From Solanum dulcamara (taxonomy: Eukaryota > Streptophyta > Magnoliopsida > Solanales > Solanaceae), in contig NC_077237.1 in assembly GCF_947179165.1 (NCBI RefSeq), positions 82,250,341 through 82,314,340 of the forward strand: DNA of 64,000 nucleotides, read 5' to 3'. The translations under genes were made by a program, and so were the position numbers. Of the stretch, positions 48,717 through 60,487 are shown piece by piece (position 1 is the first letter of the stretch; each line of letters starts with the position of its first letter). The notes under the pieces were generated by a model that was not told the origin of the DNA, searched no databases, and saw nothing but the letters and a program-made list of their open reading frames with translations.

Positions 48717-49107
48717 ACTCCCCTTCAAACTAGGTGGTGCAAAAATATTCAAAATTCCTAGTTTGGACAGAAGATATTCATGTTGTGACTTTGTTAACCC
48801 TTTTGTTAAAATGTCAGTTGGTTGTTTTGCAGTAGGAAGGTAGTTTACTTTGATTAAACCTTATTGTAGTCTTTCCCTTATGAAGTGACAATCCATTTCT
48901 ATGTGTTTAGCCCTCTCGGTATACTGGATTTGCTGCAATCTGGATGAAAGCCTTGCTATCACAATAAACCTGAACTGATACTTGTACTTCAATATCCACT
49001 TCTTTTAGCATTTCTAGCAGCCATACCAATTCAGATACAGTAGAGGCAAGACTCATATATTCAACCTTTGCTGAACTCCTTGAAACAGTGGTCTGTTTCT
49101 TTTCTTT

Positions 49108-49389
49108 TCAAGACACCATAGAACCTCCAACCTTTATCATGTATCCTGTTACAGATCTTTTTGTAAGTAGGCAGGAAACCCAGTCAGCATCACAAAAGGC
49201 AGTAACCTCTTTATCTGAAGAGCTTGATAGTAATAACTCTTGTCTAGTTTGTCTTTTCAAGTATCTAACTACTCTCAATTCAGCATCCAAATGAGACTTC
49301 TTAGGTTGTTGTAAGAACTGACTCAATGTTTGAGTACTAAAGGAGATATCTGGTCTTGTCATGTTAAGATACAATAACTTCTCTATCAA
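49108..49389 (-). pseudogene. Copia RNase H remnant
   Basis: 93-residue open frame with the copia order MTRPDISFSTQTLSQFLQQP, then LRVVRYLKRQ, then FCDADWVSCLLTKRSVTGYM. It lacks the upstream link to RT in the same frame and the C-terminal half, so it is a broken part of the pol polyprotein. Confidence 0.8.
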
Positions 49390-49560
49390 CCTTTGATATA
49401 TTGTCTGATCTATCAGTGGGTTATCTGTGATGTCTTTTGTTTTGTTCAGATGTTCATCATACTATTTAGATGTCAATTTGACATTAGTGTCAATTGGAGT
49501 TCCTGCAGGCTTAGCTTCTCCCATTCCAACTTCAGCTATGAGTTTCAAAGCATACTTCTT

Positions 49561-49884
49561 TTAATGCATTAATATGTCATCTGCTGATCTAATAAACTCA
49601 ATTCCTAAAAAGTACTTTAAGTCACTTAAGTCTTTCATTTTAAATAATTGTTGTAGAGCTTTCTTTGTCTCTTCTATCAGCTTCAAGCTGTCGCCAGTCA
49701 CCAGCATGTCATCTACATATACAAGTACAATAATGATGCTTTTATCTGATTTGTTGATGACTAGAGAGTAATTATATTGGCTTTGTCTAAACTTGAGTTT
49801 GATGAGGGCTTCAGTGATCTTATGGTTCCATTGCCTTGGTGCCTTTTTAAGTCCATATAAAGACTTTGTCAAATAGCCTATCAA
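49561..49884 (-). pseudogene. Copia reverse transcriptase remnant
   Basis: 107-residue frame with KSLYGLKKAPRQWNHKI, the catalytic YVDDM box (LVYVDDMLVTGDS) and LKYFLGIEFIRS. The N-terminal third of RT is absent, and a stop precedes RNase H. Confidence 0.85.
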
Positions 49885-50265
49885 GGATTACAGAAGACAC
49901 AAGAGCCCATCTTTGATGCCACAATTCTATATCTTGTTCTTGAGTATCGGAGTGAACTTTATCAACAACTAGTGAAACCTTTTTTCAGTATTATCAACCT
50001 TTTGAAGTAGTCTACTCCACAAATACAAGCCTTCTTCTTCTTTACCAACTTTTTTTACCTTTCCATTGAAGAGCTCTTGAAACACACAAAAATCAGGGAA
50101 GAAGGAGATCGAGCAGCCTAGTTCCTTTGTGATTTTACTCACAGACATTAGATCGTGTTTAAACTCAGGTAAGTAGAATACATTTGTAATAACACTTCCT
50201 GGTGATAAACTACAAGAACCAATATGAATAACCTAAGTGATATCACTATTTGGTAAGTCTACATC

Positions 50266-51010
50266 CTAAATAATATTCAGTTTTGTGATTAAGCCTTTAT
50301 TCGGCATATCCAGTCTAGACACCATGTGATTTGTTGCACCAGTATCTATAATCAAAATCACACTATTTTCAAATACAAGTAAAGTTTTACCTGCAGTGTT
50401 TGCAGAAGTGGTAGACTTTATCTTCTGATTAAGCATTCGCACTGTGTTTTTATATTGTTCCTTTGAAAAGGTGCACCCCTGAAGCAAATGTTTCACTTCA
50501 TTCTCCACTTATCTGTTATTAGAAGATCCAATTGCCTCAACTGATACTGTAGTACTTTGAGTATCAAGTTGTTCTTTATCTTTTCACTTATGCATAGGAA
50601 CACTCGTATTTATTCTATAACAAAAATTGATTTGATCAGATCGACTGTTAGCAGGAGATCGAACTAGTGTCATTTGTAGCAAAGTTTGAATTGGCATTGG
50701 AAACTTTTCTTTTGGACTTAAATTCAGGTGGATAGCCTATTATCTTGTAGCAGAATTTCTAGTTGTGGCCTTTACACTTATAGAAATCACACACCATTAG
50801 AAAATTCTTCTTGAACTTCTGAGATACTCCAGAACTATTACCTATCTTTGAATACATAGCACTAGATTTTATACCTGTTAAGTTTAACCCTATGTTGATG
50901 CTCACAACATTCAGCTTCAAACTACTAATGCTGGTAACAATTGACTTCTGAATTTCATCTCCTACAATTAATACATAAGCCTGATTGATAGTAAGTAGTG
51001 TATTCATCAT
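50266..51010 (-). pseudogene. Copia gag end and protease remnants
   Basis: Two short frames (50759-51010 and 50266-50508) hold a zinc-knuckle-like CDFYKCKGHN and a protease-like motif VILIIDTGATNHMVSRLD. Stops and frame changes separate them. Confidence 0.65.
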
Positions 51011-51197
51011 TAAAATTTGATTTTTTGGCTGTTGATAAGACTTATTTTATCCCACTAGGAACTGATACAACTTCTATCTATTCGTATGAGCTACAAGCCT
51101 CTAGATTTATCACAATTACAACAAGGAGCTAGCACTAATATTTCAAACTCATCCCATGAAGTCTTGAGCCTAGTATAGTGTGCAAAGAAGTTGTGCC

Positions 51198-51674
51198 TTA
51201 TTCTAGATAAGCAATTTCTTTGTGTAAACTATATGTTCTAGATCCATCCACTCGATCAAATCTATCTTTCAAATCATTCCATACATTTAAAGCAGTAGAT
51301 GCAAAAGCAATTTCACTTACTAGATTTTTTAATACTGAATTCATTAACCATGACAGTACAATAACATTAACTCTTTTCCATTGTCCCCATAATTCTTTAC
51401 TATACAGCTCTTTTCTACATGATCCATCAACTAGACCTAGATTAGTTCTTCCTAACAAAGCAAGCCTAATAGATCGATTCCATAATGTATAATTTTCAAT
51501 TCCAAGCAACTGAAATGAGATGATACTTATTTCGCTTATATCTGTAGGGCTAAGAAAAAGAGGATTATTGTAGTCAATACCTTGACCTGCTGCCATAGAA
51601 TTACCATTTAAGGAAGGTGAACTAGTGTTGTTACCATTGCTAGGTGTCTCTCCTGCTTCATTTCCAATAGTCAT
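51198..51674 (-). pseudogene. Copia gag, N-terminal part
   Basis: 158 residues beginning MTIGNEAGETPSNGNNTSS, then the UBN2/copia gag core: FQLLGIENYTLWNRSIRLAL, LVDGSC, WNDLKDRFDRVDGSRTYSLH. It is broken before the rest of gag. Confidence 0.8.
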
Positions 51675-51903
51675 TGTTAAATCTCACAAACTTGTATTGC
51701 GGAAGCAAATCAAATAATTTTCTTGATCCTCTGCTATTGAATCAATAACTTCACAATCGTAGTTATGATAGAACTCTCATTGATTCAACTAAAACAACTT
51801 ATGATTACAATGAATAGAGGTGCTATTTATAGCCTACACTAACAAACTAACTTCCTGAAAGTTGTTACAACTAACTTTGTGTGAAAGACTAATCTACCCT
51901 TAA

Positions 51904-54900
51904 TGTCATGATCCAACCCCATAGGCCGTGACTAGTGTCCGAGCTAGGCACTCGTATACATATCTATTAGACTTCGTCAAACTGAAACCAAACACAATAT
52001 GGAGGCTTTGTGAAAACAGAACGTCATCTCAAGCATTACATACATGTATCAGGGTAACTTGTTTCTTGAGGAGTCACAATCAATAAAAACATCATCATAC
52101 ACGAACCGATAAGGCTATCACTACAAATGAGAACGTCCCAAAATATAAGTCATATAGACACAACCGAACACATATACACACCACCCACATATATGTCTAC
52201 AGATCTCTAAGAGTATCAATAGTATCATATGGCGGGACAGAGCTTTACCTACCCCTGAATAAACATATATACACATCAAAAAGAGTCTGTATCAAAAGTC
52301 TAGACTTCGGGACAAAGGATTACTCCAAGACAACTGAATAGAAATCCTAGGCTGGCAAATCACCAAAGCGAGTGTTTGTACCTGCGGGCATGAAATGCAG
52401 CCCCCTCCTCCCAAAGAAAAAGGGTCAGTACGAGATACGTACTGGATATATAAAGTATGAAATACAATAAGAAGGATCATAACTGAAGTAGAGATTCCAG
52501 GAGACAAGTATGATAATCAAGAACTCACTATACATATGCCTTACGAAATAAATCATGCATATCATTATCATATACCGTACCCGATCGGTTATGGGACTCA
52601 GTGTCATAATCATATCATCATATATATATATACTATACCATACCCGACCCTCTAATAAGGGACTCGGTGAATAAAGTCGTGTACACGTATACCGCACTCG
52701 GTCCATCATGGGACTCGATGGATAATGTAGTAAAATATGCGTGATAACATACCCGGCCTGGAACTCGGTAAAAGATGTAATAACAGTATGCACGAGTAGA
52801 GTAGTAAGTAACTATATGCATTTAGATCATCATTTGAAACTCAATAGATAAGTAGCCTAATTAATACTTGAGTATCAAAGCGATATCCATGTTCAGTACT
52901 CTTCAAATGTCATTATGAACTATATTAAATAAATCCTCAGGGGTCATAGACACGTATTAAGATAATGCGAAACAGCTTATGAAAGTTAAGGAGATTAATC
53001 ATTATAGAGTCTTTAAGAATAGGGACTTTCACATACCAACAACTGTCCAACGTATAGAAGACTCAAAGGCAGTAGCTCAGCTACTTTAAGAGTTTTAACA
53101 TCAAGAAGTGAATAAGAATCATGAATCATCGGAACCTATGGATGGAATTACCCCAAAGCTCATATCATATATCACTTATATCTAAAACATGCCAAAATAA
53201 AGAAGGGATAACTTCACATACCTATTATAGATCAACCTTAACCAAGCTTGCTTTGTTGTCCCTTTAGCCTATTTAATACGAAAGTAACACTATTGTTAAT
53301 AAATTACGACTTTCCAGCTTATAAATCTACAACCGATCACTTATAGGAATCATTTCTTAGTTCACACTTCTTGATTAGTATTTTTATTGGTTAAGAACTT
53401 AATGAAAATCGGGCAGCATTTCCTCTATATAACTCGCATAATCCGAACTTCCAATTAATCTCTGATTAGCACAGCAACACCACCAACAACAATAACAACC
53501 TAATAACCTCTCCTAACCCATTTTCAATTCAAATCATTAACATCTAAGATTTTACACCAAATAGATCAATATACGCTTTTTATACGATATTTTATACGCT
53601 TCCTTTCTTCCGAATTTACGAGCCATATCAACAACAACATGACAACAACATCGACCACCATCCACATACAATAAAACTACTTCAATATCATTTTAATACA
53701 AGTTCTAAACAGCCCACCAAAACTATGACATCAAATTATGATTTTTGATCTTTACTTCACAAAATTACAAACACACGAAAAAGAGCATAATATTGGTGTG
53801 AACAGCAACACCTATACTTATCTATAATTATATTTCCATCCCTTCAACCTAAACAAATTACCTTCAAATACAATACCATAAGAATGACAACATTAATCAA
53901 ACTTTAATCCAATTAGAACAACTCCAATTCTTTTCATTTACAATGCCAACAATACTCATGTAATTTCTTACTTCCAATTCCACTTAATACAAATTAATCT
54001 CTCCATCACAACATCATTAACTTCAATTGTATCATAAGAAAAAGAAATCTTACCTCAAACAAGTTAGGACAGATCCTACAATTACTTGCACCAATTGCAC
54101 CACTTCTTCTTCCTCAATTTAAATCCTAATATTGCTGCCCCCTTGGACATTTAGAACACTTTTATGAAATTAAAATTTTCTTTCTTTCACCATATTGGAG
54201 CTGGGCGTGAGCTTGCTGCCATGGCTGTTCTTAATTTTCTTTCAAGAAGTTGTGATGAAGAAGATGAATTATGAAAATGATTATGTGCTATGCTTTGTCA
54301 TCAGCTAGTACATATATATGCTATCAGCCCTTAAGACATGTGTCCAACCACAATGACATATGTCCCACTATGGCATGGACCAATCAGATTCTGCCACATG
54401 TCTTGGTGGGGCCCACTTAGTCTTCTAATTAAGTTAGTTAATCATAATTAATCACTAATATCCACTTAGTTCCTGCTACAAGTTTGTAAGTAGTTGCATC
54501 ACCTACTTGCCCTTTTCATTTAAAATGCAGCCCACATATTCCAAGTAGGTGCATCACCTACTTGTTCTTTTAGTAGGTTAGCAATTAGTCTTACCTTAAG
54601 AACCTGCATGATCCTTGCTACTTAAGCTAGACGTGTAATCAAGTAGCTTAATTATGTAAGACATCCAAACCAATAGCTTAAGCAAGTAGATCGATTACTT
54701 TGACAAATTATTTGGCCTCGAACCCCTTTCAAATCCTTTCAAACCTATTTCAAACCATCACCACTCACATAAAACTAGTCTATGCAAAATATGAGGCGTT
54801 ACATCCTCCCTTCCTTAGATCATTTGATAACGTCATGGATAACATGGATCACATGACAACTTTAGAGGAGCTTAAAAACGTTTCAATATATAAAAGTACG

Positions 54901-54910
54901 GAATATAACA
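51904..54910. mobile_element. Solo LTR, 3.0 kb, TGTCATGATCC…AATATAACA
   Basis: Inserted into the right LTR of the copia element with an exact 5-bp duplication cttaa (51899-51903 and 54911-54915). Removing it restores the continuity seen in the left LTR ('cttaactacattttaacaac'). It starts TG and ends CA. No gag-pol frames; the 71-aa frame at 54700 has no family features. The opening TGTCATGATCC resembles the starts of the LTRs at 6144 and 28563. Confidence 0.88.
52560..52790. repeat. Degenerate tandem 'acccgg…gggactcggt' repeats in the 3-kb LTR
   Basis: Four loose units: 'acccgatcggttatgggact', 'acccgaccctctaataaggg', 'gcactcggtccatcatggga' and 'acccggcctggaactcggta', spaced roughly 50-70 bp. 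Confidence 0.65.
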
Positions 54911-54962
54911 CTTAACTACATTTTAACAACTTAACTACCTTCAACTACACCTTCATATCACA

Positions 54963-57900
54963 ACATATATTCTTCTTTGGCCATGTGATGAGGAGTATAA
55001 TTTGAAGTATGCATGAAGTTGAGTAAATATAATTTGCTATTGATTTTTTTCCGGTTTCCTTACCATCTAAGATCTGATTCTTGTGTTGTAATCTGCGAAA
55101 ACACTTGTTCATGAACAAATCATAATCATAATTAATTAGCATTTTAGTTTATATCCTAATCTTCATTTATTTCTTGCACGGAGAAAAAAAAGTACTGAGT
55201 GAGAACTCCTTGTTTCTTTGGGTAATAACTCAATAGGAGGCGGAGTCAGGTAGAATTAGGGGGTTCATTTGAACCTCTGTAAATAAAAAATTATATTATT
55301 TATATATAATTAAAAATATTTTATATGTATATTTAATAGATGTTGAACCTCCTTCGTTTTTTCGTGTGTTTACTTCTTCATATTCTGAATTTCTTAGTGA
55401 AAATTCTGACTTCAATATTGAACTCAATATTTAACTAAATGCATCATTTTATCTTTTTATAATATGAGTGCCAACATATTATTTTATGAAACATGTACAT
55501 AAAATACCTAGTTTGACAAAAAAAAATCCTATAAATTCACATGCACCACAAATTAGACACTAAATCCGCCTTTGCTTTCAAGCATGGATGTATCTAAAGT
55601 GTCATTTACGGTTCACATTAATTCAGTAGTTTTTATATTTAAAAGTTTGTTAAATAATTATAAATATTAATTTATTTGTAAATTAATAAAAATATTAATT
55701 TAAGGTCAAATCCAAGTACTTAGTAAACATTGAGTTCCTTAATCTCCTTCGTATTAAAGGAAAATATATGTCCTGTATGATATAAAAACTTTAATTTTCA
55801 AAGGCTGGCAATCAAAATTACAACCTATTTTTTGCTGTTCAACAATTGAAAAGTCTTAACATGTCATTTGATTTGGAAAAACGAATCTAGAACAACCCCA
55901 CATTTTTAAAAATAGGTTACCATAATAATTAGGTTCAACAAACAACACTAATTTATACAGCACATGAATCAATGTTCTGTATTTTCCCGTTGGAACTTGG
56001 AAGTCATCATTGGTGACAGTGGAGTCTCTTTCTCAAATTAAAAAATATACAAAAATCATATAAAAAAAAAATTATAAATGGCTATTCTTCATGTCAATAT
56101 AGCGGAAAATACATCTTAAATATTAATTAAAATTCATTCGAATTTCAAAAAGAAAAAAGTGAAAATTTCACTTACAAATATTTTAAACAGAAAGAATACA
56201 TATTCTTATCTGATTTTATCATTCAATAGTTCTTTCTTTGTCTCATATTAATTGTTCCATTACTAAGAATGCTTATCTCAAATACTTGTCAATTTACGAA
56301 TCAAAATAATTAATATTTTTTTATTATACCCTTAAAATTAATTGTTTGAAAATAAATAATATTGATAACATTGAAAGGACTGAGAGTAAATTAGTTTTTT
56401 TTTATGAATTTTAAAAAGTGTGTGAATGAAAATTATGACGACTAATATAGTATCAAGGAGAGATAAATTAATACTTTTTACATTTTAAAATAAGTAATTT
56501 TTATTTTTTTTCGATTTATTACAAAATAAGTGATATTTTAAAATTTCAAGAAGGAATTGATCTTAATTTTCCAAAATTACCTTTATTTTAATATTTGGAG
56601 TTTTACATCATTAATTTTTTTTCTTTAAGGCATTAAATAAAATATAAGTTATAAAAACTCTTCTTATTTTATAAGAATGAACAGTTTCTTAAGGTAAAAA
56701 TACAATTTATTTTGAAACAAAACGAATATAATTGAGATGAACACATAAATAACATATACCCTTTTTTTTGTTACAATTTATTTTTCTTACTTCTTTTAAT
56801 CGATTTAGAAAAATATTTTTTTCTTTGTGATTAATTTTTAGTTTTAACTTATCACGTGAGATTTTCAAGACCAAAAAATTAAATATTTTTTAAAAAATAT
56901 TTTTTTAAAGAATTTTATGTTAATTCAAAATCAATCAAATAAATTAAAGCAGTCCAATAAATATTTTCCAATATCTGAAACCCAGGGTACCCCTGCTTTT
57001 TAGGTGGCCAACACATAAACGAATTTTTAAATGCCCGCTAGCTAGACCAGAACGTGCCAATCATAACGGTAACCATGGTGTTTGCCAATAATTAAAATTC
57101 TGTCCATATTTTGTTTCCAAAAAAAAAAAAAAATCTCAAAAATGTATTTTCGTAACTTTTAAAAAGTAGTATTCATTTGACTTTTGATTCAAATAATTTA
57201 TTTATATTTTATGTTATCAATTATTGTGTTTTTATTTTAAACTATTTATATATATTATTTTAACAACAATAACAAATTTTGTGGGATCTCACAAAATATA
57301 GTTTGAGAATGGTAAAGTGTATGTATATTTAAAAAGATTGTTTTTTCAAATGATCATTGACTCAAGCAAAATAAAGCAATAATTAAACAAAAATATGATA
57401 GGTAATAGTAAAGTTGTGCAGAGGATGTATGCCAGAAACTATAATATCAACAACAAGGTGCAATCACCTTAGCACAGAAACTACATATGATAGTCAGAAA
57501 CAAAATCAATGACTATAAGAATACGCTAATATAATGATCTACATGAAGCTCCAACAGCTCAAGACTAAAATATGTTAGTAATAAGAACATGTCATCAGTA
57601 AGTAAATTGTGGATATGTCATATCTTTTTAATCATTTTTTTTTAATATTTCTTCAATATATCTTTACCTCTCTTCGCATCCACTATATCCAACTATTCAC
57701 ACTTTTTCACTGAAACATCTATATATTTTTTCTCCACATATCTAAATTGTTAATCAAATTTATAATTAAAAAATTAAATTATTTAGCTCTCGGATATTGA
57801 AATATGCCAGGAGGAGAGTACTAAGAAACATTCAAACAATTTTTTTTATCTATTCATACTAAAGAAAAACGTAACCAGCTAGACTCAGTCGCATCCCTTC

Positions 57901-58038
57901 TTTTCTTCTTTTCTTCTTTTGTTATTTGAGTTGCCAACTAATTATTAGTCCAAATCTTATTTCAAATTCAATATTATTTTTTAAAAAAAAACCCGACTTT
58001 ATTAAAACTAAAATTTAATTTTCCCCATTTTTCTCTGC
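54963..58038. other. AT-rich spacer between copia element and arabinogalactan gene
   Basis: No gene. It contains an end of the 'ggcggagtcaggtagaattagggggttcat' MITE family (55238-55350), Stowaway-like fragments (56230-56460 and 56470-56720) and a SINE-like fragment (57258-57380). The A run at 57118-57133 has no assigned role. Confidence 0.5.
57258..57380 (+). repeat. SINE-like fragment
   Basis: 'aacaacaataacaaattttg', 'tgggatctcacaaaatatag' and 'gaatggtaaagtgtatgta' follow the order of the SINE body at 47665-47815, more diverged. Confidence 0.45.
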
Positions 58039-58046
58039 TATAAATA
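58039..58046 (+). promoter_or_regulatory. TATA box of the arabinogalactan gene
   Basis: TATAAATA 130 bp before the ATG, followed by the C/T-rich leader typical of highly expressed plant genes ('ctctttccctctcc'). Confidence 0.75.
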
Positions 58047-58168
58047 CACTCTTTCCCTCTCCTTTTTATCAAAATTCAAAAGTAGTCGCAACTCATAATT
58101 CCATTTCCTCCTCTTTGTGCTTCTTCCACTTTCCTTTCCCCAGAAGCTCCTTCTCCTCAAAGCTAAAA

Positions 58169-58567
58169 ATGGCATACTCAAAGGTGATTATTGCTCTAAT
58201 GTTGGCATTTGTTGCCGGATCTGCTTTAGCACAAGCACCGGGAGCATCTCCGGCAGCTTCTCCGAAGAGTTCTCCGGCACCGGTAGCGGCGACTCCTCCT
58301 TCAACTACATCAACGCCACCTGTCTCTGCCCCTGCAAATGCTCCTACTACTGCATCTTCTCCATCCAATTCTCCATTGGCATCTCCTCCAGCTCCACCAA
58401 CTGCTGAGACTCCGGCGTCATCTCCTTCCGGTGCCGCTTCTCCTCCATCCATCGGCGCCGCTCCCGGAGGTTCTCCTACCGAATCTCCTAACTCTGCTTC
58501 CTTGAACAGAGTCGCCGTCGCTGGATCTGCTGTTGTAGCTATCTTTGCTGCTGCATTGATGCTCTAA
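58169..58567 (+). CDS. Classical arabinogalactan protein, GPI-anchored
   Basis: 132-aa cell-surface proteoglycan backbone; prolines are hydroxylated and carry arabinogalactan chains. Residues 1-21 form a signal peptide (MAYSKVIIALMLAFVAGSALA) with likely cleavage before Gln22. Residues 22-105 are about half Pro, Ala, Ser and Thr with spaced AP, SP and TP dipeptides (APGASPAASPKSSPAP…), the glycomodule pattern. The C-terminus (LNRVAVAGSAVVAIFAAALML) is the hydrophobic GPI-addition signal after a small-residue stretch. Single exon, starting at ATG 58169; the open frame runs 54 bases further upstream, but the signal peptide fits this Met. Length and order match classical AGPs, not fasciclin-type. 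Confidence 0.95.
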   Translation: MAYSKVIIALMLAFVAGSALAQAPGASPAASPKSSPAPVAATPPSTTSTPPVSAPANAPTTASSPSNSPLASPPAPPTAETPASSPSGAASPPSIGAAPGGSPTESPNSASLNRVAVAGSAVVAIFAAALML

Positions 58568-58820
58568 ATCTCTGATCTGTGAGATATTTAGCATTTGCAT
58601 TCGCCGGAATTGATGAGTTGGTTAGGGTTTATTTTTCCACTGTGTACTTTGGCCTTTTGCTGGTGGCGGTAGTTGTGACCGCTGTTGATTTATTTGTACT
58701 ATAATTCTTATTGTTAAATATTATTACGGGATTCTTGTTTATTTATGGAGTATTAGAAAGAAGTGGATGTTCCACTTACTTTTCTTCCACTTATTTTTTC
58801 TTTTCCTTTTCACCTTCAAT
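58568..58820. other. 3' UTR of the arabinogalactan gene
   Basis: T/G-rich 250 bp, probably 3' UTR, ending where the copia LTR begins. Confidence 0.55.
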
Positions 58821-58975
58821 TGTCCCTCTACGTCCCATTTTCATTCATATAAATTGAGTCATTTTACAGTGTAAAGTGATATACACAGATATATAAAATC
58901 TTTTTCTCATCTGTTTTGTTTTCCTTTCAATTACTCTCTCCTTCTTATGTTGTTAAATTAGTGTATTTTACAACA
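58821..58975 (+). repeat. 5' LTR of the plus-strand copia element
   Basis: 155 bp, TG…CA, matching the 3' copy apart from roughly a dozen differences ('agtcattttacagtgtaaag' against '…acaatgtaaag'). Contains 'catataaattgagtc', a possible TATA-like promoter segment. Confidence 0.8.
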
Positions 58976-59059
58976 CGTTATCAGCACAAAATTTTAATTT
59001 TTCAAGAAAATTTAACTCCTATATCAGATAAATAAATTTCTCAGTCTTCAATTGGATTC

Positions 59060-59508
59060 AAGATGAATAATAGAGATATATGTCTTTTGGATAGTGCCAC
59101 AACTCATACGATATTAAAAGAAAAGAAATATTTTTTCATTTGATTATGAAAAAGGCCTATGTCAATACAATATCTGGTAGTACAAAATTGATTGAAGGCT
59201 CTGAAAAAGCGGTCTTATTACTACCTGAAGGAACGATATTGATAATTGATAATGCATTGTATTGTAGTAAGTCTCAAAGAAACTTGTTAAGTTTCAAGGT
59301 TATTCGCCAAAATGGCTATCATATTGAGACTGCAAATGAAGGAAAGGTTGAATACCTTTATATTACTACAATATATATGGAGAAGAAAATTATGCACGAA
59401 AAATTATCTGCACTTTCTTCTGGATTGTACCATACAAATATTGGTACTGTTGAATCACATGTCATTGTAAACAAAAGATTTACTGATTCTAATGATTTTA
59501 TCATTTGA
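59060..59508 (+). pseudogene. Copia protease and GAG-pre-integrase remnant
   Basis: The protease motif LLDSATTHTI is readable at about 59083-59112. The open frame 59140-59508 then carries the GAG-pre-integrase lead (LSFKVIRQNGYHIETANEG). Frames differ between the two, and a stop precedes the integrase. Confidence 0.75.
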
Positions 59509-59517
59509 CATGAACGG

Positions 59518-60258
59518 TTGGGCCATCCCGGTTATAATATGATGCGCAGAATTATTGAAAATTCACATGGACACACTTTGAAGAATCAGAAAATTCTTCA
59601 ATCTAAAGAATTCTCTTGTGTTGCTTGTTCCCAAGGAAAACTGATTATCAAACCATCAGCAACTAAGGTTGGGATTGAATCCCCTGTGTTTCTGAAACGT
59701 ATACAGGGTGATATATATGGACCAATTCACCCTTCATGTGGACCATTCAAATATTATATGGTCTTGATAGATGCATCTACAAGATGGTCACATGTGTGCT
59801 TATTATCAACTCGCAACATGGCTTTTGCGAGATTGTTAGCTCAAATTATAAGGTTAAGAGCACAATTTCCAGATTATGCAATAAAGACAATTCGTCTTGA
59901 TAATGCTGGTGAATTTACATCTCAATCATTTAATGATTATTGTATGTCGATTGGAATAAAAGTTGAGCATCCAGTCGCTCATGTCCATACTAAAAATGGT
60001 CTAGCAGAATCATTGATTAAACGCCTCCAATTGATAGCTAAACCATTGCTAATGAGGACAAAACTTCCTATTTCAGTATGGGGGCATGCTATTTTGCATG
60101 CAGCAGCATTTGTGCGCATAAGGCCAACAAATTATCATGAATTTTCTCCATTACAGTTGGCATTTGGAAGGGAGCCAAATATATCCCATCTTAGAATATT
60201 TGGGTGTGCGGTATATGTTCCAATTGCTCCACCGCACCGCACAAAGATGGGTCCCTAA
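59518..60258 (+). pseudogene. Copia integrase remnant
   Basis: 246-residue frame with the zinc-binding block LGHPGYNMMRRII…CVACSQGK. The catalytic core follows with Asp in MVLIDAST and Asp/Asn in IRLDNAGEF. The third acidic residue is at AHVHTKNGLAES, where Glu of AES follows. Frame ends in a stop before the C-terminal region. Confidence 0.85.
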
Positions 60259-60487
60259 AGAAGGTTGGGAATATATGTTGGGTGTGAATCTCCTTCTATT
60301 ATAAAATATTTGGATCCTATGACTAGAGATATTTACGGCAAGATTCGCTGATTATCATTTTGATGAATCAGTATACCCAACATTAGGGAGAGAACATAAG
60401 CAGTTGAAAAATGAGATAGATTGAAATTTATTGTCACTATCTCATTTAGATCCTCGAACAAATCAATGTGAGCAAGAAGTTTAAAAG

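Larger units (their letters stand above)
48521..54962 (-). mobile_element. Defective Ty1/copia retrotransposon, interrupted by a solo LTR
   Basis: The two LTR-like copies share 'aactctcattgattcaacta…cctgaaagttgttacaact…ccttcatatcacaa': 48521-48716 on the left, and 51768-51903 plus 54911-54964 on the right. The element runs on the minus strand; its polypurine tract (reverse of 'actccccttcaaacta') sits just inside the left LTR at 48717. Coding remnants, 5' to 3': gag (51674-51198), a zinc-knuckle-like CDFYKCKGH (near 50765), a protease motif IDTGATNHMV (near 50320), reverse transcriptase (49884-49561) and RNase H (49389-49108). Only about 380 bp separate protease from RT, so the integrase is missing. 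Confidence 0.85.

Noticed and set aside
58093..58452. Gly/Ala/Asp-rich 119-aa minus-strand frame opposite the AGP gene
   Set aside because: Its composition is the direct complement of Pro/Ser/Ala codons of the AGP.
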